Assembly: GCF_021018745.1 (NCBI RefSeq)
Contig: NZ_CP063845.1
Coordinates: forward strand, 4,092,001 to 4,156,000
Reading direction: 5' to 3'
Length of the DNA stretch: 64,000 nucleotides
Origin: Gloeobacter morelensis MG652769
GTDB lineage: Bacteria; Cyanobacteriota; Cyanobacteriia; Gloeobacterales; Gloeobacteraceae
Shown: positions 8,155-17,820 of the stretch, piece after piece
How positions within the stretch are numbered: the stretch's first letter is position 1
Layout: every line of letters begins with the position of its first letter
Notes under the pieces: generated by a model
What the model saw: the letters and a program-made list of their open reading frames with translations, nothing else
Told to the model about the DNA's origin: nothing
Databases searched by the model: none
Translations under genes and position numbers: made by a program

Positions 8155-8236
8155 TGGGCCGGGTTGGATTTGAACCAACGTAGGCAGAGCCAACGGATTT
8201 ACAGTCCGTCTCCTTTAACCACTCGGACACCGACCC
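8155..8236 (-). tRNA. tRNA-Tyr(GTA)
   Basis: Minus-strand class II tRNA with a long variable arm. Acceptor GGGTCGG pairs with CCGGCCC, the anticodon region is GGACTGTAAATCC (anticodon GTA), and the T arm contains GGTTCAAATCC. It precedes tRNA-Thr by 11 bp in the transcription direction, so the two are probably cotranscribed. Confidence 0.95.
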
Positions 8237-8305
8237 ATCTTTCGGCTTCAACAGGCTAACATACGCCCCCCGGTGGGTTGCCAGGGGGTAAGCCAAGAAA
8301 ATTGC

Positions 8306-8518
8306 TCAAACGCCTTCGTTGCCTCGCCGTCGCTCAAGGCTGCGCAGGAGATCTGCCATGAACTGCTCTTCCTCACCGTCGCGGTACACCCGACTCCAGG
8401 TCCGCTCCTTGCGCGAACGCTCCATGTAGACGTGAAAAGCGTCGTCGTCGTCGCGGTGCTCAAGGATGTAGCGTTTGAACTCTTTGAGGGGCAGGCTTTG
8501 GATGTCAGGTTTTTCCAT
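8306..8518 (-). CDS. DUF6887 family small protein
   Basis: 70 residues, highly charged (KEFKRYILEHRDDDDAFHVY, then ERSRKERTW). The EFKRYILEHRDDDxAF pattern matches DUF6887, a small cyanobacterial family nearly always encoded next to DUF6888. The start is 2 nt after the DUF6888 stop, so the two are translationally coupled. Function is unknown; the size and pairing recall toxin-antitoxin or adaptor modules, but this is only a resemblance. Confidence 0.75.
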   Translation of the reverse strand: MEKPDIQSLPLKEFKRYILEHRDDDDAFHVYMERSRKERTWSRVYRDGEEEQFMADLLRSLERRRGNEGV

Positions 8519-8520
8519 CG

Positions 8521-8694
8521 CTAGAAGCTCCAGGACCCGTCAGGGTAGATTTCAATCTCAATTTCTGCGCCCGCAAGGATGACCACAAAGCGGGTACGCC
8601 CGTCCAGTCTAACCAGCTCGATAGAACGATAAAACCGGGTAAGGCTGCAGGCGAGGATGTAAGTCTTGATCAGCTGCTGGAGAGTAGGTTGCAT
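8521..8694 (-). CDS. DUF6888 family small protein
   Basis: 57 residues starting at ATG 8694-8692. It reads MQPTLQQLIKTYILAC at the start and ends VVILAGAEIEIEIYPDGSWSF-like; the AGxEIEIxIxPDGSWxF ending is the DUF6888 signature. It lies directly upstream of the DUF6887 gene, as this pair does in other cyanobacteria. No biochemical role is known. Confidence 0.75.
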   Translation of the reverse strand: MQPTLQQLIKTYILACSLTRFYRSIELVRLDGRTRFVVILAGAEIEIEIYPDGSWSF

Positions 8695-8718
8695 CGCTGT
8701 ACATCCTGGCTAGCACAA

Positions 8719-9369
8719 TCAAACATCCGTCGAAACATCGTCCCACTCTTGTTCAAGGTGACAGGTGAGCCAGTTGAGGGCGTAGTGGCGCTCGTAGACG
8801 ATGCTCGCATCGAGGTCGCCGGGCGGGTCTTCGCCCCTCAGACGCGCGTCGACGGCCGCCCAGTGGCAGCGGTAGGTCAGATCCGCCGCGTCGAGAATTT
8901 CTCCCGCCGGACGCAGCGCGGCCATTTCGACAAACGCTTCTACCGGAGTGCGCCAGGCGATCAAAGTGACGCGCTCGATGTCGCAGATAACCCCTGGCCA
9001 GCCCAAATTTTCGAGGTGCCCCAGCGCCCAGAGCAGTACCCACAGGCTCTCGTAGCGCCAGACGAACTGGAGCCGGTCCTGCTCGTCGGGTTCAGGGTCC
9101 AACAAAAAAGTTTGCTCCTCGCGGGTGGCGGCCATCCAGAGGCTGCGCTCCTCGAGAAACTGGATGGCGGCTGCCTGGTCCAACCCCTCGGCGCGGGCGG
9201 CTACAGCAAACAGTGCCAGGGCGCGTTCGGCCACCTCCCAAGCCGGGCGCAGACGCACCGTCTGCTCGTCGGGCAGGGGGGGCAACTCGGCATCGACAGC
9301 GATCCCCCGCCGATGGAGCAGCTGCTCCGAACGGGTTTTGCGGGCCTGGGCGGGCTGGAAGATCATCAT
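8719..9369 (-). CDS. DUF4272 domain protein
   Basis: 216 residues, no signal peptide. The segments RSEQLLHRRGIAVDAELPPL, EVAERALALFAVAARAEG, FLEERSLWMAATREEQTFL and WRYESLWVLLWALGHLE match DUF4272, a soluble helical family of unknown function. It is divergent from the inositol monophosphatase gene 74 bp away. Its stop lies 24 bp upstream of the DUF6888 start on the same strand, so the three genes may form one transcript. Confidence 0.75.
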   Translation of the reverse strand: MMIFQPAQARKTRSEQLLHRRGIAVDAELPPLPDEQTVRLRPAWEVAERALALFAVAARAEGLDQAAAIQFLEERSLWMAATREEQTFLLDPEPDEQDRLQFVWRYESLWVLLWALGHLENLGWPGVICDIERVTLIAWRTPVEAFVEMAALRPAGEILDAADLTYRCHWAAVDARLRGEDPPGDLDASIVYERHYALNWLTCHLEQEWDDVSTDV

Positions 9370-9443
9370 GGCGGCTGGGCGCGACGGGCTGTACGGTTCC
9401 AGCCTCTGCGGTTAGCCTGAGGGAAGGCAAAAGGAGGCGGCCG

Positions 9444-10247
9444 ATGGAGCGGTTTTTGGATATCGCCTGTGTGGCGGCGCGGACGGCGGGGGCGGTGCTG
9501 TTGGGCTATCTGGGCAAGCTCGCGGATTTCGACGAGAAGACCCCCGGCAATCTGGTCACCGAGGCCGATCGCGCTGCGGAGGCGGTGATCCTCGCCACCC
9601 TCAAGCGCCACTACCCCGACCACGGCATCCTCGCGGAGGAATCGGGGCTGGCCGGTATCGAGGACAGCCCCTTTTTGTGGGCCGTGGATCCGTTGGATGG
9701 CACGACGAATTTTGCTCACCGCTATCCGGTTTTTTGCGTGTCGATCGGCCTGCTCATCGACGGCACCCCGGTGGTGGGAGTGGTCTACGACCCGGTGTCA
9801 GGCGAACTGTTCTCGGCCGCGCGGGGATTGGGAGCCTTTTGCAACCACCGGCCGATCGGCGTGTCGACTACCGAAAGGCTGGATCGCAGCTTGCTTGCCA
9901 CCGGGTTCGCCTACGACCGGCGCGAGACGCCCGACAACAACTACGCCGAATTTTGTCAGTTCACCCACCTTACCCAGGGGGTGCGCCGGGGCGGCTCAGC
10001 GGCGCTGGATCTGGCCTACGTGGCGGCAGGGCGCTTCGACGGCTTCTGGGAGCGGGGCCTCTCGCCCTGGGACATGGTGGCCGGGATCGTGTTGGTGAGG
10101 GAGGCGGGCGGTACGGTGAGCGCCTACGACGGCTCGCCGCTGGATCTGCGCTCCGGCCGGGTGCTCGCCACCAACGGCGCGCTGCACGCGGCGATGGTCG
10201 AGCAACTCGGCCGGGTCCAACCGCTGACTACCGCATTTCCGGTGTAA
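9444..10247 (+). CDS. suhB: Inositol monophosphatase family phosphatase
   Basis: 267 residues. The start is fixed by a perfect AAGGAGG at 9431-9437. The metal-binding motifs are all present: GNLVTEADRAAE, ILAEESG, WAVDPLDGTTNFAH and the C-terminal SPWDMVAGIVLVREAGG. The enzyme should hydrolyse inositol-1-phosphate or a similar sugar phosphate with Mg2+; in cyanobacteria some homologues act on histidinol phosphate or fructose bisphosphate. It lies next to hisC, with which it overlaps tail to tail by 20 bp, so a histidinol-phosphatase role is possible but not shown by the sequence. Confidence 0.88.
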   Translation: MERFLDIACVAARTAGAVLLGYLGKLADFDEKTPGNLVTEADRAAEAVILATLKRHYPDHGILAEESGLAGIEDSPFLWAVDPLDGTTNFAHRYPVFCVSIGLLIDGTPVVGVVYDPVSGELFSAARGLGAFCNHRPIGVSTTERLDRSLLATGFAYDRRETPDNNYAEFCQFTHLTQGVRRGGSAALDLAYVAAGRFDGFWERGLSPWDMVAGIVLVREAGGTVSAYDGSPLDLRSGRVLATNGALHAAMVEQLGRVQPLTTAFPV

Positions 10248-11286
10248 AGAGCGCCGCGACATTGGCGATGAGTCGGTCGTTCTGCTCGGGGGTACCCACG
10301 GTGATGCGCAGACCACCGGCCGCGCTGCGCACCAGCGAGCCGCGCCCGGCCAGGGCAACCCGCACCGCCTCGGGATCGGCGGTGCGCGGCCGGACAAACA
10401 AAAAATTGGCGTCGCTCGGAAATAGCTCGATCTGCTCGAAGTCGGCCAGAAAGCGCTCGATACGTCGACGCTCCGCCAGGATCTCAGGAACGGCCGCAAG
10501 GAGCACATCGCGATGTTCGAGGGCAGCAAAAGCGGCCAGCTGCGACAGACCCGGCAGATTGTAGGGCAGGCGCACCTTTTCGAGGACTGCGGCAATCTCG
10601 GGGTTAGCGAGGGCGTAACCCACCCGGAAGTTGGCGAGGCGAAAGGCTTTGGAAAACGTGCGCAAGATGACCAGATTCGGCCACTCCCACAGCAAAGGTA
10701 CCGCGCTGAAGCGGCTAAATTCGTAGTAGGCCTCGTCGAGAACCACCAGCACCGGCAGGGATCCGAGGCGCTCGCTGGTCTCGTCAGAAAGCAGGTTGCC
10801 GGTCGGGCTGTTGGGATTGGCCAGAAACAACACCCGGGTGCCGTTTGCCTGGATGGCGGCCTCCAGAGCGTCCGCATCGACGCCGTAATCGGCTGTACGC
10901 GCGACGCCGACGTAGGGTACCGCCAGGGTCTCAGCCAAGATGCGGTACATCGAGAAGGTAGGTTCGGCGCTTGCCACCGTCCCCCGATCACCCAGGCAAG
11001 TCGCTGTGATGAGCGAGCGAATCAACTCGTCCGAGCCGTTGCCGACGCAGACCATGTCCGAGGTGACCCCGCAGTACTCGGCGATGGCTGCCTTGAGGGC
11101 CAACGGATCGCCCTCCGGATAGCGGTTCGTTCGCACGCCCTGCTCCAGCAAAAAGGCGAGCTTGTTCTTGAGCCACTCCGGCAAATCGTGGGGCAGTTCG
11201 TTGGCATCGAGCTTGTCGGCCTCAGGAAAGTGGGGCGTGTGGTAAGCCTGCAACCGGTCCAGATCAGGGCGTAGATAGGGTTGCAT
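10228..11286 (-). CDS. hisC: Histidinol-phosphate aminotransferase
   Basis: 352 residues. The ATG at 11286 has an AGGAGG site just upstream and shares its A with the hisD stop (TGATG), so translation is coupled. A PLP aminotransferase fold is seen: GNGSDELIRSLI, ANPNSPTGNLL, LVVLDEAYYEF and the Schiff-base lysine in LRTFSKAFRLANFRVGYA. It converts imidazole acetol phosphate to histidinol phosphate with glutamate. Being cotranscribed with hisD supports the specificity. Confidence 0.93.
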   Translation of the reverse strand: MQPYLRPDLDRLQAYHTPHFPEADKLDANELPHDLPEWLKNKLAFLLEQGVRTNRYPEGDPLALKAAIAEYCGVTSDMVCVGNGSDELIRSLITATCLGDRGTVASAEPTFSMYRILAETLAVPYVGVARTADYGVDADALEAAIQANGTRVLFLANPNSPTGNLLSDETSERLGSLPVLVVLDEAYYEFSRFSAVPLLWEWPNLVILRTFSKAFRLANFRVGYALANPEIAAVLEKVRLPYNLPGLSQLAAFAALEHRDVLLAAVPEILAERRRIERFLADFEQIELFPSDANFLFVRPRTADPEAVRVALAGRGSLVRSAAGGLRITVGTPEQNDRLIANVAALFTPEMR

Positions 11287-12626
11287 CACTCCTCCTGTTG
11301 CTGCTGTTGAGTTGGGGAGTGCGGGTTTTCGTACTGTTGCAACCGCAGGCGCACCGAATCGCCGTGGGAAGGCAATCCCTCGGCAGCAGTCAACGCATCG
11401 ATCGCTTCTCCCACCTCGGCCAGGGCCTGGGGGGTGTACTGCACCAGGCTGGAGCACTTCTGGAAGGTTTCGACCCCGACTCCCGAGGCGTAGCGCGCCG
11501 TGCCGGAGGTGGGCAGAATGTGGCTGGGTCCAGCCAGATAGTCGCCCACCGCTTCCGGGGTGGCGTGGCCTAAAAAGATTGCCCCGGCGTGGCGCACCTT
11601 TTCGAGCAACTCCCAGGGATCTTCGACCTCCAGTTCGAGGTGCTCGGGGGCAAACAGGTTCGACAGGGCCGCCGCCTCGGCCAGATCGGCGGTGACAATC
11701 ACCAGACCGTAGTTGGCGAGGGATTTTTCGGTGAGCGTGCGGCGCGGGTGGTTTTCGAGTTGGCGGTCGACCGCCTCGATGGTGCGCTCGGCCAGGCGGC
11801 CGTCGGGGGTGATCAAGATGGCCGAGGCGAGCGAGTCGTGCTCGGCCTGGGCGAGCATGTCCGCCGCCAGGAACACCGGATTGGCGGTGCTGTCGGCGAT
11901 GATGAGCACCTCGGACGGACCGGCCAGCGAGTCGATGCCCACTTCGCCGTAAACCAGTTTTTTGGCCAGGGTGACGTAGATATTGCCGGGGCCGGCGATG
12001 ACGCTCACCGGGGCGATCGTGCGCGTACCGTAGGTGAGGGCTCCGATCGCCTGGGCGCCGCCGATGCGGTAAATTTCGTGCACCCCCGATTCCTGGGCGG
12101 CCACCAGCACTGCCGGGTTGATCTTGCCCTCGGGGTTGGGCGGGGTGACCAGCACGATGCGGGGAACTCCCGCCACCACTGCCGGGATAGCGCTCATCAG
12201 CACCGAACTGGGATAACTCGCCCGCCCGCCCGGAATGTAGAGCCCGGCCGCATCGACGGGCGTGTAGCGCCGACCCAGCACAATTCCGCGATCTTGAAAT
12301 TGTACCCAGGATTTGCAGATGCGCTCGCGGTGAAATTGCTCGATGCGCTGCTTGGCGAGGCGAATCGCCTTGAGCAGACTGGTGGAGACCCGCTGATAGG
12401 CGGCGTCCAGTTCGGTGGCGCCCACCACCAGATCCCCTGGGGCAAGGCCCACCTGATCAAATTCGAGGGTGTAGCGCAACAGCGCTTCGTCCCCCTGGCG
12501 GCGAACGTTCTGCAGGATTTCGCGGACGGTCGCTTCTTTGTGTTGCACCTGCTCGGAGTGCGTTCGCGCGGCAATCCGCTTGATTTCGGTTTGCGCTTCG
12601 GACAACTGGGTGATCAGTCGCAACAT
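11286..12626 (-). CDS. hisD: Histidinol dehydrogenase
   Basis: 446 residues from the ATG at 12626. The frame is open for 71 more codons upstream, but the usual family length (about 430) supports this start. Typical motifs: [68 protein letters not shown] and [20 protein letters not shown]. It oxidises histidinol to histidine in two NAD-dependent steps using a zinc site. It is first in the hisD-hisC pair and divergent from purQ. Confidence 0.95.
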   Translation of the reverse strand: MLRLITQLSEAQTEIKRIAARTHSEQVQHKEATVREILQNVRRQGDEALLRYTLEFDQVGLAPGDLVVGATELDAAYQRVSTSLLKAIRLAKQRIEQFHRERICKSWVQFQDRGIVLGRRYTPVDAAGLYIPGGRASYPSSVLMSAIPAVVAGVPRIVLVTPPNPEGKINPAVLVAAQESGVHEIYRIGGAQAIGALTYGTRTIAPVSVIAGPGNIYVTLAKKLVYGEVGIDSLAGPSEVLIIADSTANPVFLAADMLAQAEHDSLASAILITPDGRLAERTIEAVDRQLENHPRRTLTEKSLANYGLVIVTADLAEAAALSNLFAPEHLELEVEDPWELLEKVRHAGAIFLGHATPEAVGDYLAGPSHILPTSGTARYASGVGVETFQKCSSLVQYTPQALAEVGEAIDALTAAEGLPSHGDSVRLRLQQYENPHSPTQQQQQEE

Positions 12627-12777
12627 ACGCTTTGCTTCAGGGGTGCGCTGCCAACCAGTCTCGCTGATCTGCCCGGCATCATCAAGGCCAGATACCGGCA
12701 GGTTCCAGTTGCTGCGCCTGCTCCAGCCTTCGAGAGTCCGGATCTGGCACAATGGTCGCGTATCCCTGAGGCCTGCC

Positions 12778-13485
<708 letters not shown>

Positions 13486-13493
13486 CGCCTGAT

Positions 13494-15683
13494 CTACGGC
13501 ACCTGCACTTCGAGGGTTTCTCCTTCGGGGATCGCCGCTTCAAAACGGCCGTCGCGGGCGAGCACGACGATAAATTGCGGCTGAATGCCCGAACTCATCT
13601 CCAGATCTTCCCAGGGCACGGCCAATTCGAGGCACTCCTGCACAGCGAAGCGGGTGGAGGTGGGCACATCGTGCCAACGGTCATACTCGCCCGCCGCCTT
13701 CAATTGGCAGTGGCGGTGCTGCAGGTGCAACTCCAGGCCGTGGCGAAACTGGTAGCTGGCCGTTCCCTGCGCCGGGCGCTCCCTGAGCGGCACGGCACTG
13801 TTGTGGTGGACCTGGTGGGGGTAGTACCAGTAGAGGTGCACCGCTTGGGGCCGCTCGCCGCCGAAGTCGAGGCGCAGATAAAAATGGCGGTGATCGGCGC
13901 CGTACCAGACGCGCTGGACACTGGCCGACCGGTGCATCGTACCGCGCGCCCCGCCCACCTCGTAACAACCGGCCTCGCTCCACTCCTGCTCGAAGCCGTA
14001 GCCGGTAATCTGCGGTTGGATGAAGGCCCTGGGCACCCGGCTTCCGGGCGAATCGTGGCGCTCCAGGGGCGAGCGGAGGGCCTTGGGGATCGCTTCGCCG
14101 AGCGAGACGTACAGCGCCTGCAGATGCTCGCGAAAGAGTTGATCGAACAAAGCGTCCTGGGCGGAGCTGTGGCCGTAGCCGAACCACCAGAACCAGTCGG
14201 ACCCTTCCGCCGCCCAGAGCGCCTCCCAGGAGGCCTCGCTGGCGCGCGGGTGGCCTTCGATCACCTGGCGGGCCTGGGCGAGCAGTTCCCAGGCGCGGTT
14301 TTTGACCGGATCGCCTATCCAGGTGGTGAAATCGGCGTTGATCCACGAGCCGCTGTGGAGGCGCTCGAGCGGGATCGAACGCTCGGCACCGAAGCGGTCG
14401 AGGTATTCGCTGACGGTGACGAGTTTGATCGAGCGGTGGCGCGAGAGGCGGGAGTAGAGCGCTTCGAGGAAGGGTTTGCCGTCCTGGTTGTAGTACTCCC
14501 AGCAGTTCTCGCCGTCGAGGGCTACCGTCACCAGGTGCGGCCCGGGGGCTTTCTGGGTCTTGATGAGGCGGCTGATAGCCTCCAGTTGTTCGATAAAGTC
14601 GCGGGCAGCCTCCTCCGCCGGGCGGCCGGCGTACTCGAAGCCGATCAAATCCGACAGGCGATTGTCGCGAAAGACCATCGAGACCGGTCCGGCGGGCGTC
14701 TCCACCAGATAGGGCCGGTAGAGCAAGTCCGGCGCCTGGACGTGGCCGTAGTTGTCGCGGTTGAAAAAGTGGTCGATCGAACAGCCGAGCACGCCCTCGT
14801 CGGAGACCAGCCACTTGAAACCGGCCTTCACCACCTCAGGCAGGACCGCCGGGCTCACCGACTCCTCCGAAGGCCACAGCCCGCGCGGATCGCAGTCGAA
14901 GCGGGTCTGATAATTTTCTTTGCCCTTGAGCAGTTGCGTGCGCACATCCTGGGGCCAGTGGAAGCGCGAGCGCGGCAGCGCCATCTGGGGCCGTGCCGCC
15001 CGGCCGCTGTCGGTGTTGGCGAGCAAAGGCAAAATCGGGTGGGTGTAGGGGGTGGTCGTCACCTCGATCTGCCCGCGCTCCTGCATGATTTTGTGCTGGC
15101 CGACGATGCGGCTCATGATCTCGCGCTGTTTGGCGTAGATGGCCTCGCGATCGGCGAGGGTGAAGCCGCTGTCCCGGGCAATCCAGGAGCGCACCTGCGG
15201 GTCTTCTTCCTGAAAAATCGGGTCGAACCAGCAGAGGTTATGCCAGGCGAGCAAATCTTCGTACTCCGCCGCCTGCCAGTGCTCCAGGCACCAGTTGGTA
15301 CCGTGCTGCTGGCGCATCTCCAATAGTTGGCTGTAGCGGGGGTAAGGATAGATGAGATTTTCCCAGTTGGCGTCGAAGAACCGCTCGATGACGAAGCGCC
15401 GGTCGCCGGCGGTGAGTGCCGCCACCGGTTTGAGCAGCACCTCCAGCCACGGATCCATGGCCGTCCCGGCGATATAGTCTTCGATCTGCATCAACAGCGA
15501 CGGCACCAGGTTAAAGGTCTGGTGCAGCTTCGGATAGCGCTCGAGCATCAAAGCCAGATCCAGATAATCCTTGGTGCCGTGCAGCCGCACCCAGGGCATC
15601 AGGTAGCGGCCCGAGAGGGCACTTCTGTAGAGCGGTTGGTGCTGGTGCCAGATAAAGGCCACGTAAAGAGGATGGCTTGTCAC
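13494..15683 (-). CDS. Glycoside hydrolase family 57 protein
   Basis: 729 residues starting at a GTG. The GH57 N-terminus is clear (YVAFIWHQHQPLYR, WVRLHGTKDYLDLALML, FNLVPSLLMQIEDY). The catalytic region has GLWPSEESVSPAVLPE (nucleophile Glu) and LVTVALDGENCWEYYNQDG (acid/base Asp region). A C-terminal beta-rich domain follows after about residue 550. GH57 enzymes are alpha-amylases, amylopullulanases or 4-alpha-glucanotransferases; substrate cannot be decided here. There is no signal peptide, so it probably acts on cytosolic glycogen. Confidence 0.9.
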   Translation of the reverse strand: MTSHPLYVAFIWHQHQPLYRSALSGRYLMPWVRLHGTKDYLDLALMLERYPKLHQTFNLVPSLLMQIEDYIAGTAMDPWLEVLLKPVAALTAGDRRFVIERFFDANWENLIYPYPRYSQLLEMRQQHGTNWCLEHWQAAEYEDLLAWHNLCWFDPIFQEEDPQVRSWIARDSGFTLADREAIYAKQREIMSRIVGQHKIMQERGQIEVTTTPYTHPILPLLANTDSGRAARPQMALPRSRFHWPQDVRTQLLKGKENYQTRFDCDPRGLWPSEESVSPAVLPEVVKAGFKWLVSDEGVLGCSIDHFFNRDNYGHVQAPDLLYRPYLVETPAGPVSMVFRDNRLSDLIGFEYAGRPAEEAARDFIEQLEAISRLIKTQKAPGPHLVTVALDGENCWEYYNQDGKPFLEALYSRLSRHRSIKLVTVSEYLDRFGAERSIPLERLHSGSWINADFTTWIGDPVKNRAWELLAQARQVIEGHPRASEASWEALWAAEGSDWFWWFGYGHSSAQDALFDQLFREHLQALYVSLGEAIPKALRSPLERHDSPGSRVPRAFIQPQITGYGFEQEWSEAGCYEVGGARGTMHRSASVQRVWYGADHRHFYLRLDFGGERPQAVHLYWYYPHQVHHNSAVPLRERPAQGTASYQFRHGLELHLQHRHCQLKAAGEYDRWHDVPTSTRFAVQECLELAVPWEDLEMSSGIQPQFIVVLARDGRFEAAIPEGETLEVQVP

Positions 15684-15761
15684 AAAGACCCCTGCCCAAA
15701 ATTTCTTTCAGGGTATCAAGGGGATCACAAAAAAGGTGTCGGCGGACAAGCCGAAACGCCC

Positions 15762-16796
15762 TCAGGCTTCCTCCGCTTCAGGCGGCAGTTCCCCTTCGTA
15801 TTGCTCTTCGGGCAGTGGCTCTTCGGCAGCTTCCATACCAGGCTCCGCCTGGGCTACTGCCTCCTCGGAGACCTCCGGCGCCACTTCGCCTTGGGCTAGT
15901 TCGGAAGCGTCCGGCTCCACTTCGCTATCGGTGAGGTTGCCCCAGAGATCCTGCGCCCCTTCCACCATGCCCGAGCCGACTTCGCCGAAGAAACCGGTGA
16001 CCTCGTTTAAGGTTTCGCCGGGATTTTCGACCCACTCGGCGGCCCCTTCGCCGATGGCCGAGCCGACGGCGACGGTCGTATCGACGGCAAAATCGGCGGC
16101 ACGCGTCCAGGTCTCGCCGGTAAATAGCCCGGTGAGGTTGTTACCAATGTTGCCCATGCCTTCGGACAGATCCGTCGTCACCTCGCCCCAGCCCTCTGCT
16201 AGAGCGTCACCGGCATTGCCCAGTCCCTGGCCGATGTCAGCGAATCCACCGCCAAAGTCGCCCTCGGCAAAATTGTCCGCCGACGCAAAAACACCATCGG
16301 CCGTATCGTAGGCACTCTCCAGCACGCCGCCGCCGCCGTGCAGTACCGCCTCGGTCAGTTCCCCCTCGGAAAAACCGTCCGCTACCGCGTAGGCGAGCAT
16401 GGCGTTGGAGGCCAGACTGGCACCGCCGGAGGCCGTCTCAGCCGTCACTGCCTTAGCGGCAAGATCGTCTGCCTGGCCGGTCATTGCTGCGATTTGCTGC
16501 TGGGTATAGGCGATCCCTTCGTCGTAGATCTGCGCGGTTTGTTGTGCCGCTTCGTCGCTAAATTCGGCGGCCTTGTAGGCGACTTGCTGAGGGCCTTCGA
16601 CATTCAACCGGTCCACAAAATCAATCTCACTGCCTCTTTCCCACAGAATATTTTCCGCCTGATCGGCAAGATCGGCGCTGTAAGCCCCCAGTTGTTCTGA
16701 GGCGGCGCCCAGTCCTTTAGATCCCGCCACCGCTGCAGGAACCGTTGCTCCTGCCAGTCCATTCTCCTCTTCGCGCTCCGTCTGCTGGTTTGACAT
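15762..16796 (-). CDS. Acidic, Ala/Gly-rich repetitive protein of unknown function
   Basis: 344 residues, strongly acidic and nearly without basic residues. The central part (about 130-270) repeats short amphipathic units with G, A, D, W and E, such as GFADIGQGLGNAGDALAEGW, GEVTTDLSEGMGNIGNNLTG and NEVTGFFGEVGSGMVEGAQD. The tail from about 290 is Glu/Pro/Ala-rich (VSEEAVAQAEPGMEAAEEPL). No signal peptide or membrane helix is present. No family was recognised. It may be largely disordered or adopt a helical-repeat form; a stress-protection or secreted-scaffold role is speculation. Confidence 0.7.
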   Translation of the reverse strand: MSNQQTEREEENGLAGATVPAAVAGSKGLGAASEQLGAYSADLADQAENILWERGSEIDFVDRLNVEGPQQVAYKAAEFSDEAAQQTAQIYDEGIAYTQQQIAAMTGQADDLAAKAVTAETASGGASLASNAMLAYAVADGFSEGELTEAVLHGGGGVLESAYDTADGVFASADNFAEGDFGGGFADIGQGLGNAGDALAEGWGEVTTDLSEGMGNIGNNLTGLFTGETWTRAADFAVDTTVAVGSAIGEGAAEWVENPGETLNEVTGFFGEVGSGMVEGAQDLWGNLTDSEVEPDASELAQGEVAPEVSEEAVAQAEPGMEAAEEPLPEEQYEGELPPEAEEA

Positions 16797-16836
16797 GGCC
16801 GGTCCATCTCCGTGCTTCCACTCCTCTGTAGGGACG

Positions 16837-16881
16837 AAGCCAAAGGCTCCCCTTCCCGGCCGAAAAGGGAGCCTTTGGCTT
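16837..16881. terminator. 15-bp perfect hairpin after the nitroreductase gene
   Basis: AAGCCAAAGGCTCCC (16837-16851) and GGGAGCCTTTGGCTT (16867-16881) form a perfect 15-bp stem with a 15-nt loop. It lies 5 bp beyond the nitroreductase stop and 40 bp before the start of the acidic protein. There is no T-tract on either side, so it may be a weak terminator or an mRNA stability structure. Confidence 0.5.
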
Positions 16882-16886
16882 TATCG

Positions 16887-17543
16887 CTACGGCTGGTACG
16901 GAGTTTCCAGCGTTTCGCTAAACACGTTGTGCTCAAAGGGCAACCGGCCGGGATTCGGGCGCGGTTCGGCGGCGTACCCGACCGGCACCACCACGGCAAT
17001 GGCGATATTTGGATCGTCCGCAGCACCGATCACCGCTTTGACCTGCTCTTCCACCCAGCCGTTCATAAAGCAGGTTGAAAGCCCGAAGCTCTCGGCAGCC
17101 AGCACCAGATGAGTGGCGGCGATCATCGCATCTTTGACGGCGTACTCGCGGTTTTTCTCGCCCAGGGCCTGTTGAAACTGGGGAACCGCCCCGCGCAGAT
17201 ATGCAGCGAAACCTTCGCTCCAGCCGTTGACCAGCCCCTGCTCGATAATCGGCTCAATTCCGTCGCGCCACGAGTAGGGACTGGCAGCGAACACAAAGGT
17301 CACCGGCGCTTCGACGATTTGCTTCTGGTTGAAGGCAGCGGCGCTGAGGGCAGCTTTTTGCGCTTCCGAGCGCACCAGCACGATGCGCCAGTCCTGCAAA
17401 TTCCAGCTACTGGGAGCGGCGACGGTCAGTTCGATCAGTTGCCTGAGCACCTCTGGGGCGATCGGATCGCGTGTGAAATTTTTAATGGACCGGCGCTGAC
17501 GGATGGCCGTGGGCACGTCGAGCGGCTTGATAGCAGTCTCCAT
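16887..17543 (-). CDS. Nitroreductase family FMN-dependent protein
   Basis: 218 residues; the start is supported by GAGGAG just upstream. FMN-binding features include AIRQRRSIKNFTRDPI at the N-terminus, LTVAAPSSWNLQDWRIVLVR, and a C-terminal FGLSTCFMNGW plus VVVPVGYAAEPRPNPGRLP. These enzymes reduce nitro compounds, quinones or flavins with NAD(P)H. It is a single gene followed by a strong hairpin. Substrate unknown. Confidence 0.88.
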   Translation of the reverse strand: METAIKPLDVPTAIRQRRSIKNFTRDPIAPEVLRQLIELTVAAPSSWNLQDWRIVLVRSEAQKAALSAAAFNQKQIVEAPVTFVFAASPYSWRDGIEPIIEQGLVNGWSEGFAAYLRGAVPQFQQALGEKNREYAVKDAMIAATHLVLAAESFGLSTCFMNGWVEEQVKAVIGAADDPNIAIAVVVPVGYAAEPRPNPGRLPFEHNVFSETLETPYQP

Positions 17544-17820
17544 AGGCTCCTCGGGGTGTTGTCAGTTTTAGAATTGTCCCATACAGTCACATACCGGGCC
17601 ATTGACTGGAGTCAATTTCCAGCTATGCCATATGGCTGAGGCGCCCCGAGCGGCAGCTTTTTGCTTTGCATCTTTGACTTGATGTGGGCCGGGATGACCT
17701 CAAAGCCACAATTTTCAACCCGGTACTCGACTCAGGCGGGGTGGTCGCGCCGGTATTCGTGAAAGCGCTCACCCAGAGGGTGCGTCCTCAAACAGGAGGG
17801 AGTGGCCCATTTACTGCATG
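17544..17820. other. Intergenic region without a recognised gene
   Basis: 277 bp between the nitroreductase start and the SDR stop. Short open frames exist on the plus strand but none has a supported start or a recognisable product. The nitroreductase promoter should be here. Confidence 0.4.

Noticed and set aside
13575-15326. 583-codon plus-strand frame
   Set aside because: Antisense to the GH57 gene, whose catalytic motifs are clear. High GC makes long spurious frames common here.
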